This document shows positions 9,203 through 17,553 of a stretch of 64,000 bases of DNA, piece after piece. Position numbers and translations under genes: made by a program. The DNA is from Rhizobium sp. J15. GTDB lineage: Bacteria > Pseudomonadota > Alphaproteobacteria > Rhizobiales > Rhizobiaceae. The stretch spans positions 1-64,000 of the forward strand of contig NZ_NWSX01000015.1 of the NCBI RefSeq assembly GCF_002531825.1. The letters run 5' to 3'. The first letter of the stretch is position 1. Each line of letters begins with the position of its first letter. The notes under the pieces were generated by a model. It was given only the letters and a program-made list of their open reading frames with translations, was not told the DNA's origin and made no database searches.

Positions 9203-9228
9203 AAAGCGACGACGAGGAAAGAAGTTCC
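9203..9228 (-). promoter_or_regulatory. Weak EcfG-type promoter candidate
   Basis: On the minus strand GGAAC (9228-9224) is followed after 17 bases by CTTT (9206-9203), one mismatch from the CGTT -10 box; with 16 bases it reads GCTT. It lies about 30 bases before the start at 9172. It is weaker than the other candidates here and has no decamer pair. Confidence 0.35.
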
Positions 9229-9351
9229 GGAAGAATGCATTCTCGCCTTCGACGACAACTATTATCGGAGGGAGAAGGCGAAGTGCGCGCACGCTGCCAT
9301 CGTCGCCGGCATAACGGCGATTTTCCCGGCTTAGGGGCTCTCCATCAGGCA

Positions 9352-9394
9352 AACCGGACCAAAGTCTTGCAAGATTTGGCACTTAGGTCCGGTT
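9352..9394. promoter_or_regulatory. Long inverted repeat containing two GAC-N4-GTC-like decamers
   Basis: Two 14-base arms (9352-9365 and 9381-9394) with one mismatch flank a 15-base centre. Within them lie GACCAAAGTC (9357-9366) and CACTTAGGTC (9380-9389), spaced 23 bases. A further related decamer GACCGAAGTA is at 9438-9447. It lies 70 bases upstream of the exported Gly-rich gene at 9465. Unlike the other pairs, no GGAAC box follows at 18 bases in either direction, so it may act as an operator or as an RNA hairpin. Confidence 0.5.
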
Positions 9395-9464
9395 GCATTC
9401 GATGCTGAAACAGCGAAAATATAGTGGGTTTCAATAGGACCGAAGTACGCATGAGTGAGGCTGT

Positions 9465-9959
9465 GTGGTGAGTATCTCGAAACGCGATTTTCTGAGATTG
9501 AGCGGCGGCGCTGCCGTCGCCCTCGTAGCTGCCGCATCTCCAGCGACATTGAAGTTCAGTGGCTCTCTTCCTGTCGTAGCAATGAAACGCGCCGAGGCCA
9601 AAGACGGCAATGGCGGCGGTAACGGCAACGGTGGTGGTGGCGGCAACGGCGGAGGAAACGGCGGCGGTGGCGGCAACAGCGGGGGGAATGGAAACGGGGG
9701 AGGGAGCGGAGGCGGCAGTTCCGGCAGCGGCAGCAGCGGAAACTCCGGATCTTCGTCCTCTTCGAAAGGATCGTCAGCAGCCTCGGGAGCGAAAGCAACC
9801 GAGGATTCCGATGGCTCGATCGATGTCCGTCATGCGAACGGTATCACCGAAACCCTCCAGAGCGGCCGCTACACCATGAAGGACTCGAAGGGCAGGACGA
9901 TCATCAGCCGGCAGGCGACCGCCAATGACGCCCGGCGACTCAGCCGCTTCCTGCGCTAA
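9465..9959 (+). CDS. Exported Gly/Asn/Ser-rich low-complexity protein
   Basis: A 164-residue protein with a GTG start. It has a twin-arginine-like signal (SKRDFLRLSGGAAVALVAA; KR instead of RR), a long Gly/Asn/Ser-rich middle region (about residues 46-110) and a folded-looking C-terminus (SIDVRHANGITETLQSGRY and following). The ordered tail may be an anchoring or interaction part. Similar Gly-rich spacers recur in the FecR gene at 13.5 kb and in the genes at 20.6-22.0 kb. Probably an envelope or surface protein; function unknown. Confidence 0.7.
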   Translation: MVSISKRDFLRLSGGAAVALVAAASPATLKFSGSLPVVAMKRAEAKDGNGGGNGNGGGGGNGGGNGGGGGNSGGNGNGGGSGGGSSGSGSSGNSGSSSSSKGSSAASGAKATEDSDGSIDVRHANGITETLQSGRYTMKDSKGRTIISRQATANDARRLSRFLR

Positions 9960-9977
9960 AGAAATTCCCGCTTAAGC

Positions 9978-10109
9978 TAGAGCATGTCGCGCAAAACTGT
10001 GCAGCGGTTTTCCCGGGCAAAGCGCGAAGCGCTTTTGCCGCAACGACATGCGTAAAAACAAAGAGCTAAAGCGCAAGGAGCGAATGTGAAAGATCGCGAC
10101 GCGCTTTAG
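9978..10109. repeat. Rhizobial intergenic repeat element
   Basis: A palindromic stretch of about 130 bases, beginning GAGCATGTCGCGCAAAACTG and ending GACGCGCTTTAG, with an inner GCATGTCG...CGACATGC pair and an AAAGCGCAAGGAGCGAAT segment. I recognise it as a repeat scattered between genes in Rhizobium-type genomes. It can fold into several hairpins and lies between two convergent genes. Its right end supplies the stop codon of the response regulator gene (10106-10108). Whether it ends transcription is not shown. Confidence 0.75.
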
Positions 10110-10729
10110 CGCCGTTCGCGCCATTGCAGCGCCGCCTCGGTCCTGTTGGTGGCGCCGAGCTTGCTCAGAATTTGCGTCATATGGTGTTTCACCGTCTTTT
10201 CCTGCAGGCTGAGACGCAAGCCGATATGCTTGTTCGACAGGCCTTGCGCGACAAGATCCATCACTTCGCGCTCTCTGGGTGTGAGGCTGTTTTTATCGGA
10301 GGCTCCGCCCTGCAGGGAATTTTCCATGACTTTGGCAGACATCGTCGGCGAAATATAGCGCGCGCCGCCCATGATGGTCTGGATCGCCTCGGCGAGACCG
10401 CGGGAGCCGACGCCCTTGAGAACATAGCCCATCGCGCCGCGCTGCAGAGCTCCAAGCAGCGTGTCCACTTCTTCCGACACCGTCAGCATGAGCACTTTCG
10501 TCGAGGGGCTGCGCGTCAGGACGTGGCCGATCGCAGACAGTCCGCCGCCGGGCATCGAGACGTCGAGAAGCATGACATCGGGGCGGTTATTCGCCGCGAT
10601 CATCGCCGCATCATCGCTGCTGGCGCCTTCACCCACGACGACGAAGTCGCTGATCTCGGACAAGCTGCGCGTTACGCCCTCGCGAAAAAGCGGGTGGTCG
10701 TCCACGACGCCGATAGTGATTGATGCCAT
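10106..10729 (-). CDS. NarL/FixJ family response regulator
   Basis: A 207-residue two-component regulator. The receiver domain (about 1-120) has the acidic pair in VVDDHPLFREG and the phosphoacceptor Asp56 in MLLDVSMPGG. The LuxR-type helix-turn-helix (about 143-205) reads LTPREREVMDLVAQGLSNKHIG...KTVKHHMTQILSKLG. It starts 2 bp after the kinase gene, so the pair is an operon. It is the most likely local protein to bind the GAC-N4-GTC decamers found at 9.4, 12.4, 17.6, 19.9 and 20.5 kb; that link is inference. Confidence 0.93.
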   Translation of the reverse strand: MASITIGVVDDHPLFREGVTRSLSEISDFVVVGEGASSDDAAMIAANNRPDVMLLDVSMPGGGLSAIGHVLTRSPSTKVLMLTVSEEVDTLLGALQRGAMGYVLKGVGSRGLAEAIQTIMGGARYISPTMSAKVMENSLQGGASDKNSLTPREREVMDLVAQGLSNKHIGLRLSLQEKTVKHHMTQILSKLGATNRTEAALQWRERR

Positions 10730-10731
10730 CT

Positions 10732-12120
10732 TTAGTCTCCTGCTTCCATCGGCTCGAAGATCATGGTCACGGTCGTCCCTCCTTCGCCTGTATTTACCTC
10801 GAAGGAGCCCCCCAGACTGTCGATCCGCTCCCGAAGGCCTACCAGGCCAAGGCTTGACGGCCTTACCTCGTTCGGGTCGAAGCCGTCGCCGCGATCGCTG
10901 ACCTCGACACGAACGTGACCATTGTGCGAGACCGCTTTGACAGCCTGCTGAATGCCGCCACCGTGACGATAGGCATTGTTCAAGGCTTCCTGGACGAAGC
11001 GATAGATACAGATCTTCACGGCGGTAGCAAGTTCGGGTCCATCCTCATCGACATCAGTCTGGACACGGGTTTCCGTCTTGTGCTGATGCGCTTCGACGAC
11101 CCGGGTGACGATTTCGGTGATCGAGGATTTTTCGATCTGCGGCAGCACCAGCCCGCTGCAGATATTGCGGATCTCCGTCATCGCCTCGGCAAGGCTGGAG
11201 CGGATCCAGGCAAGCTCTTTTTCCCGTGCCTCCGGCTGCGTGGAGGCGTTGACCAGCAAGTCGCTGTCCAGGCGCAGCGAGGCATAGGCGATATGCTGGG
11301 CCGGACCGTCGTGCAGATCGGCGCCGATGCTGCGCAGATAGGTTTCGTTGAGCGCCGCCGCCCGCTGGGAAGCGCGCTGCAGCCGCCGCTGAAGCCCGCG
11401 ATTCTCCGCCAGCAGTGCCGACAGTTCATGGACCCGTCCTCTCAAATCCCTGCGCTGCGCCTCGATCGTGCGGCTGCTGCGAAACACCAGAACGGAGAGA
11501 ACGAGGAAAAAGACTGCCGTGAGCGTGGCGACGGCGGCCCAACTCCGCAGTCTGGCGCGCGCCAGGCTGTCGCCCAGCCCTTCCGCCGTCTCGTAGAATT
11601 CGAGTACGGCGACAGCCTGCCCGGACCATGGCTGCAGCACTGGGTTATAGATTTCCATGAGCGGTTTGCCGAGGGCGCGCTCCTTGCTGCTTTCCGGATC
11701 GTCGGCGATCTCGTAGCGCGCGACGAGGGATCCCGCGAACGCCCTCTGGAGCTTGTCGTTGACCGGAAACTTCTTGCCCATCAACTCCTTTTCGTTCGAA
11801 TAGAGGATGGTCCCGTCGCTTCTCCAAAGCTTGAACGAAACGAGGCGCTTGCCGAGCGCGCCTTGGCCGAGCGTCTCGTCGAGCGCCTGAGCGCTGACTT
11901 CGTCCAGCATGGATTCCTTCTGCATGTCGGGAAGCAACGGCGCAACCACGCTATCCACGTAGAGCGCCGTCGCCGCGCCGGAATTATGGATGACGGCCTC
12001 CTCGATGAGATGAGTCACGAAAATGCCGACCAGCACCATGGCGGCAATCGAGATCAGTCCACCCGTGATGAAGAACTGGGAGGCGAGGGAGCGGGCATTC
12101 CAGCGGCGAAGCCAATTCAT
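10732..12120 (-). CDS. Membrane sensor histidine kinase, HisKA_3/NarX-like
   Basis: A 462-residue kinase. Membrane segments at about 16-38 and 194-213 flank a periplasmic sensing domain of about 155 residues. A coiled coil (about 218-262) leads to the HisKA_3 phosphoacceptor His270 in IGADLHDGPAQHI. The ATPase domain shows the N box EALNNAYRHGGG, the G1 box SDRGDGFD and a C-terminal GLRERIDSLGG. It directly precedes its response regulator. The signal is unknown; the periplasmic part shows no domain I can name. Confidence 0.92.
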   Translation of the reverse strand: MNWLRRWNARSLASQFFITGGLISIAAMVLVGIFVTHLIEEAVIHNSGAATALYVDSVVAPLLPDMQKESMLDEVSAQALDETLGQGALGKRLVSFKLWRSDGTILYSNEKELMGKKFPVNDKLQRAFAGSLVARYEIADDPESSKERALGKPLMEIYNPVLQPWSGQAVAVLEFYETAEGLGDSLARARLRSWAAVATLTAVFFLVLSVLVFRSSRTIEAQRRDLRGRVHELSALLAENRGLQRRLQRASQRAAALNETYLRSIGADLHDGPAQHIAYASLRLDSDLLVNASTQPEAREKELAWIRSSLAEAMTEIRNICSGLVLPQIEKSSITEIVTRVVEAHQHKTETRVQTDVDEDGPELATAVKICIYRFVQEALNNAYRHGGGIQQAVKAVSHNGHVRVEVSDRGDGFDPNEVRPSSLGLVGLRERIDSLGGSFEVNTGEGGTTVTMIFEPMEAGD

Positions 12121-12181
12121 TTTGATACCGGCAAGGATTTCCCGCTAACCTATAGCGTCTTTAGAGTTTTTCCAAACAGTG

Positions 12182-12358
12182 TCACGGGATATTTCTGGTG
12201 TCGAAGATATCGGCGCCCTTGACGCTCTCGGTCAACCGATCGGTATCGCCCGACATGGCTGCGCCGAAGACGTAAAGAAGGGCGGCAAGCACGATGACGA
12301 GGGCGATGACGGACACGCTCCAGGCGTTGTTCACTCTGGATCTGCTGCTCTGAGCCAT
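12182..12358 (-). CDS. Small single-span membrane protein under a composite stress promoter
   Basis: Fifty-eight residues: a short basic N-terminus, one membrane helix (VSVIALVIVLAALLYVFGAAM, about residues 15-35) and an acidic tail. Start at 12358 with AAGGAGA about 9 bases upstream. It lies downstream of the best promoter of the region (12386-12450), with a perfect GGAAC-N16-CGTT. Similar short membrane proteins occur in alphaproteobacterial stress regulons, but I do not recognise this family. Confidence 0.75.
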   Translation of the reverse strand: MAQSSRSRVNNAWSVSVIALVIVLAALLYVFGAAMSGDTDRLTESVKGADIFDTRNIP

Positions 12359-12385
12359 ATCAGGGTCTCCTTCGGTCTCTTCCGA

Positions 12386-12450
12386 AACGGAGCCGATCGT
12401 TGCGCGTTCCACGCGATGGACTTCGGTCGGGCAGCGGTAGGACCATGGTC
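12386..12450 (-). promoter_or_regulatory. Composite promoter: two GAC-N4-GTC decamers plus perfect EcfG boxes
   Basis: Read on the minus strand: GACCATGGTC (12450-12441), then GACCGAAGTC starting 22 bases on (12428-12419), then GGAAC starting 18 bases after that (12410-12406), 16 bases, and CGTT (12389-12386). The -35/-10 boxes match the EcfG consensus exactly. The -10 lies 28 bases before the start at 12358. The same spacings (22, 18, 16) recur at 17.6 and 20.5 kb. Confidence 0.75.
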
Positions 12451-12519
12451 TGAGCCCCGTGGACATCAGCGGATCTAGGCATATTTCAAGTCGAATGAGC
12501 TGAGTTTGGAGGCTTCTGA

Positions 12520-13368
12520 GTGACGATCTCCGCAGATACCGAATATGACAGCGGCACAGCGGCCGCCACGTCTTCCGCGCCGTTCGTAGAAGGCGTTGCC
12601 GACTTCTACGAGAGCCTCCTCGTGCCGATACTTTTCGAGCCCTATGCATTGGAGCTGGCGACGATCGCCGAAAGGTTGAAACCGACCAGCGTTCTTGAGG
12701 TCGCCGCCGGGACCGGCGCTCTGACGCGGGCTCTGCGGGCAAGGCTCGATCCGGCAGCGGAGATCGTGGCGACCGACCTCAGCCAGGCCATGATCGACGT
12801 CGGCGCGCCGACGCTGACGATGTCGAGAACGCACTGGATGCACGCGGATGCCCAGGATCTGCCCTTCGCACCCCAGATGTTCGATCTCGTCGTCTGCCAG
12901 TTCGGCGTGATGTTCTTTCCGGACAAGCCGAAGGCCTATGGCGAGGCCGCAAGAGTGCTGCGCAGCGGAGGCCATTTTCTGTTTGCGACGTGGGATTCAA
13001 TCGCAGCCAACGATTTCGCAAGATGCGTGGACGAATGTCTCGCAAATCTCTTTCCGTTCGATCCGCCGGATTTTCTAAGGCGCCTGCCATATTCCTATTT
13101 CGAACCCCGTTCGATCAAGGCGCAGGTGTCTTCGGCAGGGTTCGACGCGGTGTCCTGCGATCGGGTCGAGCTCACCTCCATTGCAGCCGCCCATGACGTC
13201 GCCGCTGCCTTTTGCCTGGGCTCTCCGCTCAGGGCGGAAATCGAAAGACTGGCGCCGGGGCGCATCGGCGAGATCGTCGATACGGTCGCCGAGCAAGTGG
13301 AATCGCGCCATGGGGTTCGTCCGTGCGGCGGCATGAGCGCCTTGGTTGTCGCCGGCCGTATTTCATAA
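12520..13368 (+). CDS. Class I SAM-dependent methyltransferase
   Basis: A 282-residue protein with a GTG start preceded by TTTGGAGG. The SAM-binding motif I is VLEVAAGTGALTRAL (about residues 53-67), followed by the acidic ribose contact in IVATDLSQAMID and the post-motif DAQDLPFAPQMFDLVVCQFGVMFF typical of the methyltransferase type 11 fold (UbiE-like). The substrate is unknown. It runs divergently from the small membrane protein; the composite promoter between them points the other way. Confidence 0.85.
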   Translation: MTISADTEYDSGTAAATSSAPFVEGVADFYESLLVPILFEPYALELATIAERLKPTSVLEVAAGTGALTRALRARLDPAAEIVATDLSQAMIDVGAPTLTMSRTHWMHADAQDLPFAPQMFDLVVCQFGVMFFPDKPKAYGEAARVLRSGGHFLFATWDSIAANDFARCVDECLANLFPFDPPDFLRRLPYSYFEPRSIKAQVSSAGFDAVSCDRVELTSIAAAHDVAAAFCLGSPLRAEIERLAPGRIGEIVDTVAEQVESRHGVRPCGGMSALVVAGRIS

Positions 13369-13476
13369 GCTTCGTCGGTACGCTCGCGTACCAAATTACC
13401 GAAAATCTGCGTCCGTTCTTATAATCATTCTTAATTGGAACATGCTTCACTCAGTCGAAATCTGGGGCGGGCATTC

Positions 13477-14418
13477 ATGTCGACATTATTCCGAATTCTG
13501 ATCGCAGCATTGATCTTGCTGACGACGGCCGCGTTCGCTGCTGCCGACGACTGGCGGGTCATCAAGGCGACCACACAAGCGAAGTTTACTGTCGACAGAA
13601 CGAATTGGCTGGATCTGCACGCCGGCGAGGTGGTTCCGAACCGCGCATGGATTTCGACCGGCCCGCGTGGACGGGTTCAGCTTGCCAGAGGCGTCGAGAG
13701 CATCACGTTTCAACCGAACACGCTTGCATCCATCACCGGCTACGGAGGATTTCTTTCACCGCAGACGCAGATCGTCCAGCAGATCGGTTCTCTGGATCTT
13801 GAGATCGAAAAGCGCGGTCAGCCTCATACGACGGTGCAGACGCCCTACCTCGCGGCCGTCGTAAAAGGAACGGTCTTCCACGTGACGGTCGGCAAGGCGA
13901 AGGCGTCCGTATCCGTGGATCGCGGCCTGGTCCAGGTCACGTCCTTCGCAAGCGGCCAGTTATCGAATGTTGGGCCGGGCCAGAGCGCGGCCGTCGACAG
14001 CAAGGCCGGCATGACGGTGAAGGGTGAGCTGTCCAAGCCCGAAATCACGTCGGTTGCCCCGTCGGTCGCGAGAGTTCCGGCCGTCGGCGCCACAAAACTT
14101 GCCGGTGCAGTCGAAGCGTCCGCGGTCAAGGACAAGTCTTCGGCCGTCGGCAAGGACGCCAGTTCCAGCGCAGGCAAGGCCGACAAAAGCGGGAACGGCA
14201 AAGGCGGTGGAAGCAGCAGCAATGACGGCAGTAGCGGAAACGGCCATGGCGGAGGCAATGGTAACGGCGACGGCAATGGTAACAGCGGGAAGGGCGACAA
14301 TAACAGCGGCGGAAACGGCAACGGCAATTCCGGCGGCAACGGCAACAGCGGGAAGGGCGACAACAATCGCGGTGGCAACGATAACGGCAATTCCGGCGGC
14401 AAGGGCAAGGACAAGTGA
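13477..14418 (+). CDS. FecR-domain exported protein with Gly/Asn/Lys-rich tail
   Basis: A 313-residue protein with a signal peptide (MSTLFRILIAALILLTTAAFAAA). Residues about 25-185 form a FecR-type domain (WRVIKATTQAKF, WISTGPRGRVQLARG, AVVKGTVFHVTVG, VSVDRGLVQV). The last 80 or so residues are a repetitive tail of SGNG, NGNG and SGKGDNN units. FecR domains occur in envelope sensors and surface scaffolds. Its stop overlaps the start of the CHASE2-GGDEF-EAL gene by 4 bp, a pairing known in bacteria where FecR and CHASE2 proteins are encoded together. I start it at 13477 because the signal peptide begins there. Confidence 0.85.
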   Translation: MSTLFRILIAALILLTTAAFAAADDWRVIKATTQAKFTVDRTNWLDLHAGEVVPNRAWISTGPRGRVQLARGVESITFQPNTLASITGYGGFLSPQTQIVQQIGSLDLEIEKRGQPHTTVQTPYLAAVVKGTVFHVTVGKAKASVSVDRGLVQVTSFASGQLSNVGPGQSAAVDSKAGMTVKGELSKPEITSVAPSVARVPAVGATKLAGAVEASAVKDKSSAVGKDASSSAGKADKSGNGKGGGSSSNDGSSGNGHGGGNGNGDGNGNSGKGDNNSGGNGNGNSGGNGNSGKGDNNRGGNDNGNSGGKGKDK

Positions 14419-17189
14419 AAGGCATGGCTAAGGCGGCTGGAGACTATCTCTCCGGTAGCATCAGCACCGTCACGCTTCGTATTCTGCTAATCGCCGCAAT
14501 GCTGGCGCTGCCCCTGGCTGGGGCCGGCGTCATCCAAGGATTAAACAACAGCCTCTTTGCCAAGCGTTTCGAATGGGCGCCCCGCCAGGCCACCGGCAAC
14601 ATCGTCTTCATTGCCATCGACAAGCACTCCCTCGACGCTGTCGGAACGTGGCCCTGGCCGCGGAGCACTTATGCGAAACTGCTCGACAAGCTGATCGCGT
14701 CGGGCGCCCGGGATATCTTCCTCGACATCGATTTCAGTGCGTCTTCCAGTGCGCAGGAGGACGCCCTCCTGGCCGCGGCGTTGGAAAGGTCGGGAGGCGG
14801 CGTTCTCTTGCCGGTGTTCCGGCAGCAGGAGGCGGCATCATCGACCGTGACGGCGGTGACAAAGCCGATCCCACAGTTTTTGCAGAATGCCTGGCCGGTA
14901 TTTGCCAATGTCGCGATGGATGCGGACGGGTTTATTCGTCGTTTCGACCTGGGAGGTCAGTTTGATGGCAATCCCATCCAGTCCGCGGCAGCCGCGCTCG
15001 GCAGGGTCGACGGCAGCGCCGGTTCCTTGCTGATCGACTATTCGATCAGGGCCGACAGCGTTCCGACCTTCTCCCTGTCCGCCGTGCTTGATGGAACCGT
15101 ACCGGCCGACGCGATCAAGGACCGCTCGGTCGTGGTGGGAGCCTCTGCGGCCGAGCTGAAGGACATCTTCGCCGTGCCCGTGCATGGAGCGATTGCCGGT
15201 CCGCTCATTCACGTGCTCGCTGCCGAGACGCTGCTCCAGAACCGCTTTCTCAGGACATTTGATCAGGCGCCGCTGGAGCTTCTGTTTGCCGCCCTGCTCA
15301 TTCTCGGGGTGATCTGCAGCCGTTCGGCCGGAATGATCACGCTCATCGCGGCCGGACTGACCATTGCCGTGATCGGCGAAGTCGGCGCATTCCAGCTCCA
15401 ATGGCGATACGGGATCCTTGTCGGAACCGGGGTTCCGGGGGCGATGCTGCTGCTTGCCTGGATGCTTGCCCTTAACGAGCGTATCGACCTTGGCCGGATG
15501 CTTGTGGCCATGGCCAATACGGAGGCGCGCAATACAAGGCGTCTCATGAAACGAATTATCGCCGACAGTTCGGACGGCGTCGTCGCCTTCGACGGTGATC
15601 TGAGGATCGTCGAGGCGAGCCAATCCGCCAAGGCGCTGCTACGCGCCGATATCGGAATGTCTCTTCTCGGTGATACTGGCGCCGCCATCACCGACACCGT
15701 GCGCAGGCTGGTTTCCGAATACGATGCCGAGCCGGACAAGGTGCACACGGCCCGGGTGGAGTTCTCCAGCAGCGGAAGCTCGGAGCCCGCTCATTACGAA
15801 GCGTCGATCACGGTCTCGCCGCTCGAACAGCCGAATGCGCATCGGACGGCGGCGCGGTCGCGATTTGCCGGTTGGCTGATCATAAGGGATGTCACTGCAC
15901 GGCATGAATATGAAGAACGGTTGCAGAGACTGTCCGAGCTGGACGAACTCACCGGACTGCTCAATCGTCGGGAATTCGCCTCCCGGCTGGCCGCTCTTCA
16001 GGGGGAGATCCTCGTCTGCGTGCTGGACATCGAGCGTTTCTCCTCGCTGTGCGCCACGCTTGGGCGCGATGCCGGGGACGAGCTTATCGAGGCCGTAGCG
16101 GCCAGACTGGAAAACGCCTTCGCCGGCCATCTGCTGGCGCGGCTCGATGGCGATCATTTTGGCATTGCCATCCCCGCGACCGGCGCACGTCCGATCGAAG
16201 ACTTTGCCGATGTTCTTTTGGCGCTGTTCGGGGAGCCCATCCTGATCCGAGACGTCGCCGTACCGATCTCTGTCCACCTCGGAATAGCGCGCTCGGGGGA
16301 TGCTCCTCCAGGCGCTCTTCCGAGCGCCGCTCAATCGGCGCTGGATGCTGCCAAGGCGACGCCTGGCCGGCGATGGTCGTCCTTCGATCCCTCCACCGCA
16401 GTTCGCCAGGCGCGCTCGCGCCGGCTGGAGCGGGACATGCGTGATGCTCTCCAGAACCGGCAATTCTTTCTGCTGTTCCAGCCGCAGGTCGAACTTGCCG
16501 ACGGCCGCCTTATCGGCGCGGAAGCCTTGATCCGGTGGAACCATCCGGAGTTTGGGCTGATATCTCCGGCGGAATTCATACCGATCGCCGAATCCTCCGG
16601 CCTGATCTGCGACATCGGCCGCTGGACGCTGATCGAAGCCTGCACCGAGGCGGCGGTCTGGCCTGACGAACTCAGCGTCTCCGTCAATGTCTCGGCGCTT
16701 CAATTCGAGCGCTCCGACCTGGAGGCCGATGTGAGCGCCGCGCTATCCTCCAGCGGGCTTCCTCCTTCGCGGCTGTGCCTCGAGCTGACGGAATCCGCCT
16801 TCATCGACCAAGGCGGATCGTCGATTGCAAAAATGCGTGCCCTTCGCGAGCGAGGGGTCGTCATTGCCTTGGACGACTTCGGTACCGGTTACTCCTCGAT
16901 GAGTTACCTGGCCGATCTTCCCCTCGACAAGCTCAAGATCGATCAGTCCTTCGTAAGGCGGATGAGCGGCAATACCGGCGCCTTCGAGATCGTGCGGGCG
17001 ATCATTTCCCTGGCACACGGGCTGAACCTGCAGGTTGTCGCCGAAGGCATCGAAAGCGAGCCGGAGGCCGAAGCGCTGCGTCGGCTCGGATGCGGGACAG
17101 GGCAGGGCTATTTCTTCGGGAGGCCCGGTGAACCTGTTGCCATGCTTTCGGGATGGGGTGCCCAAAGGCTTTTGTCGGCGAAGGGATGA
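14415..17189 (+). CDS. CHASE2-GGDEF-EAL membrane protein, probable c-di-GMP phosphodiesterase
   Basis: A 924-residue protein. Order: N-terminal membrane segment, extracytoplasmic CHASE2 sensor (about 40-285), a cluster of membrane helices (about 290-355), a PAS-like linker (about 385-500), GGDEF (about 510-670), EAL (about 675-915). The cyclase signature is degenerate: RLDGDHFGI (near residue 578) replaces GGDEF. The EAL side looks complete: EALIRW, ELTESAF, DDFGTGYSSMSYL and KIDQSFV. So c-di-GMP breakdown is likelier than synthesis, with the GGDEF part perhaps sensing GTP. Coupled to the FecR gene, which may present an envelope signal to CHASE2. Confidence 0.9.
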   Translation: MKGMAKAAGDYLSGSISTVTLRILLIAAMLALPLAGAGVIQGLNNSLFAKRFEWAPRQATGNIVFIAIDKHSLDAVGTWPWPRSTYAKLLDKLIASGARDIFLDIDFSASSSAQEDALLAAALERSGGGVLLPVFRQQEAASSTVTAVTKPIPQFLQNAWPVFANVAMDADGFIRRFDLGGQFDGNPIQSAAAALGRVDGSAGSLLIDYSIRADSVPTFSLSAVLDGTVPADAIKDRSVVVGASAAELKDIFAVPVHGAIAGPLIHVLAAETLLQNRFLRTFDQAPLELLFAALLILGVICSRSAGMITLIAAGLTIAVIGEVGAFQLQWRYGILVGTGVPGAMLLLAWMLALNERIDLGRMLVAMANTEARNTRRLMKRIIADSSDGVVAFDGDLRIVEASQSAKALLRADIGMSLLGDTGAAITDTVRRLVSEYDAEPDKVHTARVEFSSSGSSEPAHYEASITVSPLEQPNAHRTAARSRFAGWLIIRDVTARHEYEERLQRLSELDELTGLLNRREFASRLAALQGEILVCVLDIERFSSLCATLGRDAGDELIEAVAARLENAFAGHLLARLDGDHFGIAIPATGARPIEDFADVLLALFGEPILIRDVAVPISVHLGIARSGDAPPGALPSAAQSALDAAKATPGRRWSSFDPSTAVRQARSRRLERDMRDALQNRQFFLLFQPQVELADGRLIGAEALIRWNHPEFGLISPAEFIPIAESSGLICDIGRWTLIEACTEAAVWPDELSVSVNVSALQFERSDLEADVSAALSSSGLPPSRLCLELTESAFIDQGGSSIAKMRALRERGVVIALDDFGTGYSSMSYLADLPLDKLKIDQSFVRRMSGNTGAFEIVRAIISLAHGLNLQVVAEGIESEPEAEALRRLGCGTGQGYFFGRPGEPVAMLSGWGAQRLLSAKG

Positions 17190-17209
17190 CGGCTCGTGGA
17201 GTCTGCATC

Positions 17210-17467
17210 CTATCCCTTTGAAATTTTAGCATAAGAAAGTTCGCTCAGCGCGCGGACGAGGTGCTGTTCGATCTCGCAGCAGATCTCGTCGTACTCCCGG
17301 ATCAGCTCCGCATCGGACGATCGTCCTCGAGCTTCCACCGCCTTCTGGTAAGCTTCGAAAAGCTCGAGCTGCCATGGGTCGCGGGCTTCCATGATCAGTT
17401 TGCGCATCTGTGGCAGACGCATCGCCAGGCGCCTGCGTCCGGCCTCCCGACGGTTGGATCGCACCAT
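17210..17467 (-). CDS. Small charged hypothetical protein
   Basis: Eighty-five residues, helical and rich in Arg, Glu and Leu, with no signal or membrane segment. It starts at 17467 (MVRSNRREAG) after an AGGAG sequence; a second AAAGGAG touches the ATG. It converges with the CHASE2 gene and runs divergently from the exported gene at 17667. The phrase RDPWQLELFEAYQKAVEAR suggests a helical bundle. I do not recognise the family. Confidence 0.6.
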   Translation of the reverse strand: MVRSNRREAGRRRLAMRLPQMRKLIMEARDPWQLELFEAYQKAVEARGRSSDAELIREYDEICCEIEQHLVRALSELSYAKISKG

Positions 17468-17553
17468 CTCCTTTGGTCTCCTATCGATTTCCCGGACCAC
17501 AGTCCTTTCAATTCTCAAGTAGCGCCGGCGCCCGGCATTCAAATGGGTTTTAG

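Noticed and set aside
13436..13460. GGAAC upstream of the FecR gene as an EcfG promoter
   Set aside because: After 16 or 17 bases the -10 would read AAAT or AATC, far from CGTT, and no decamer pair is present.
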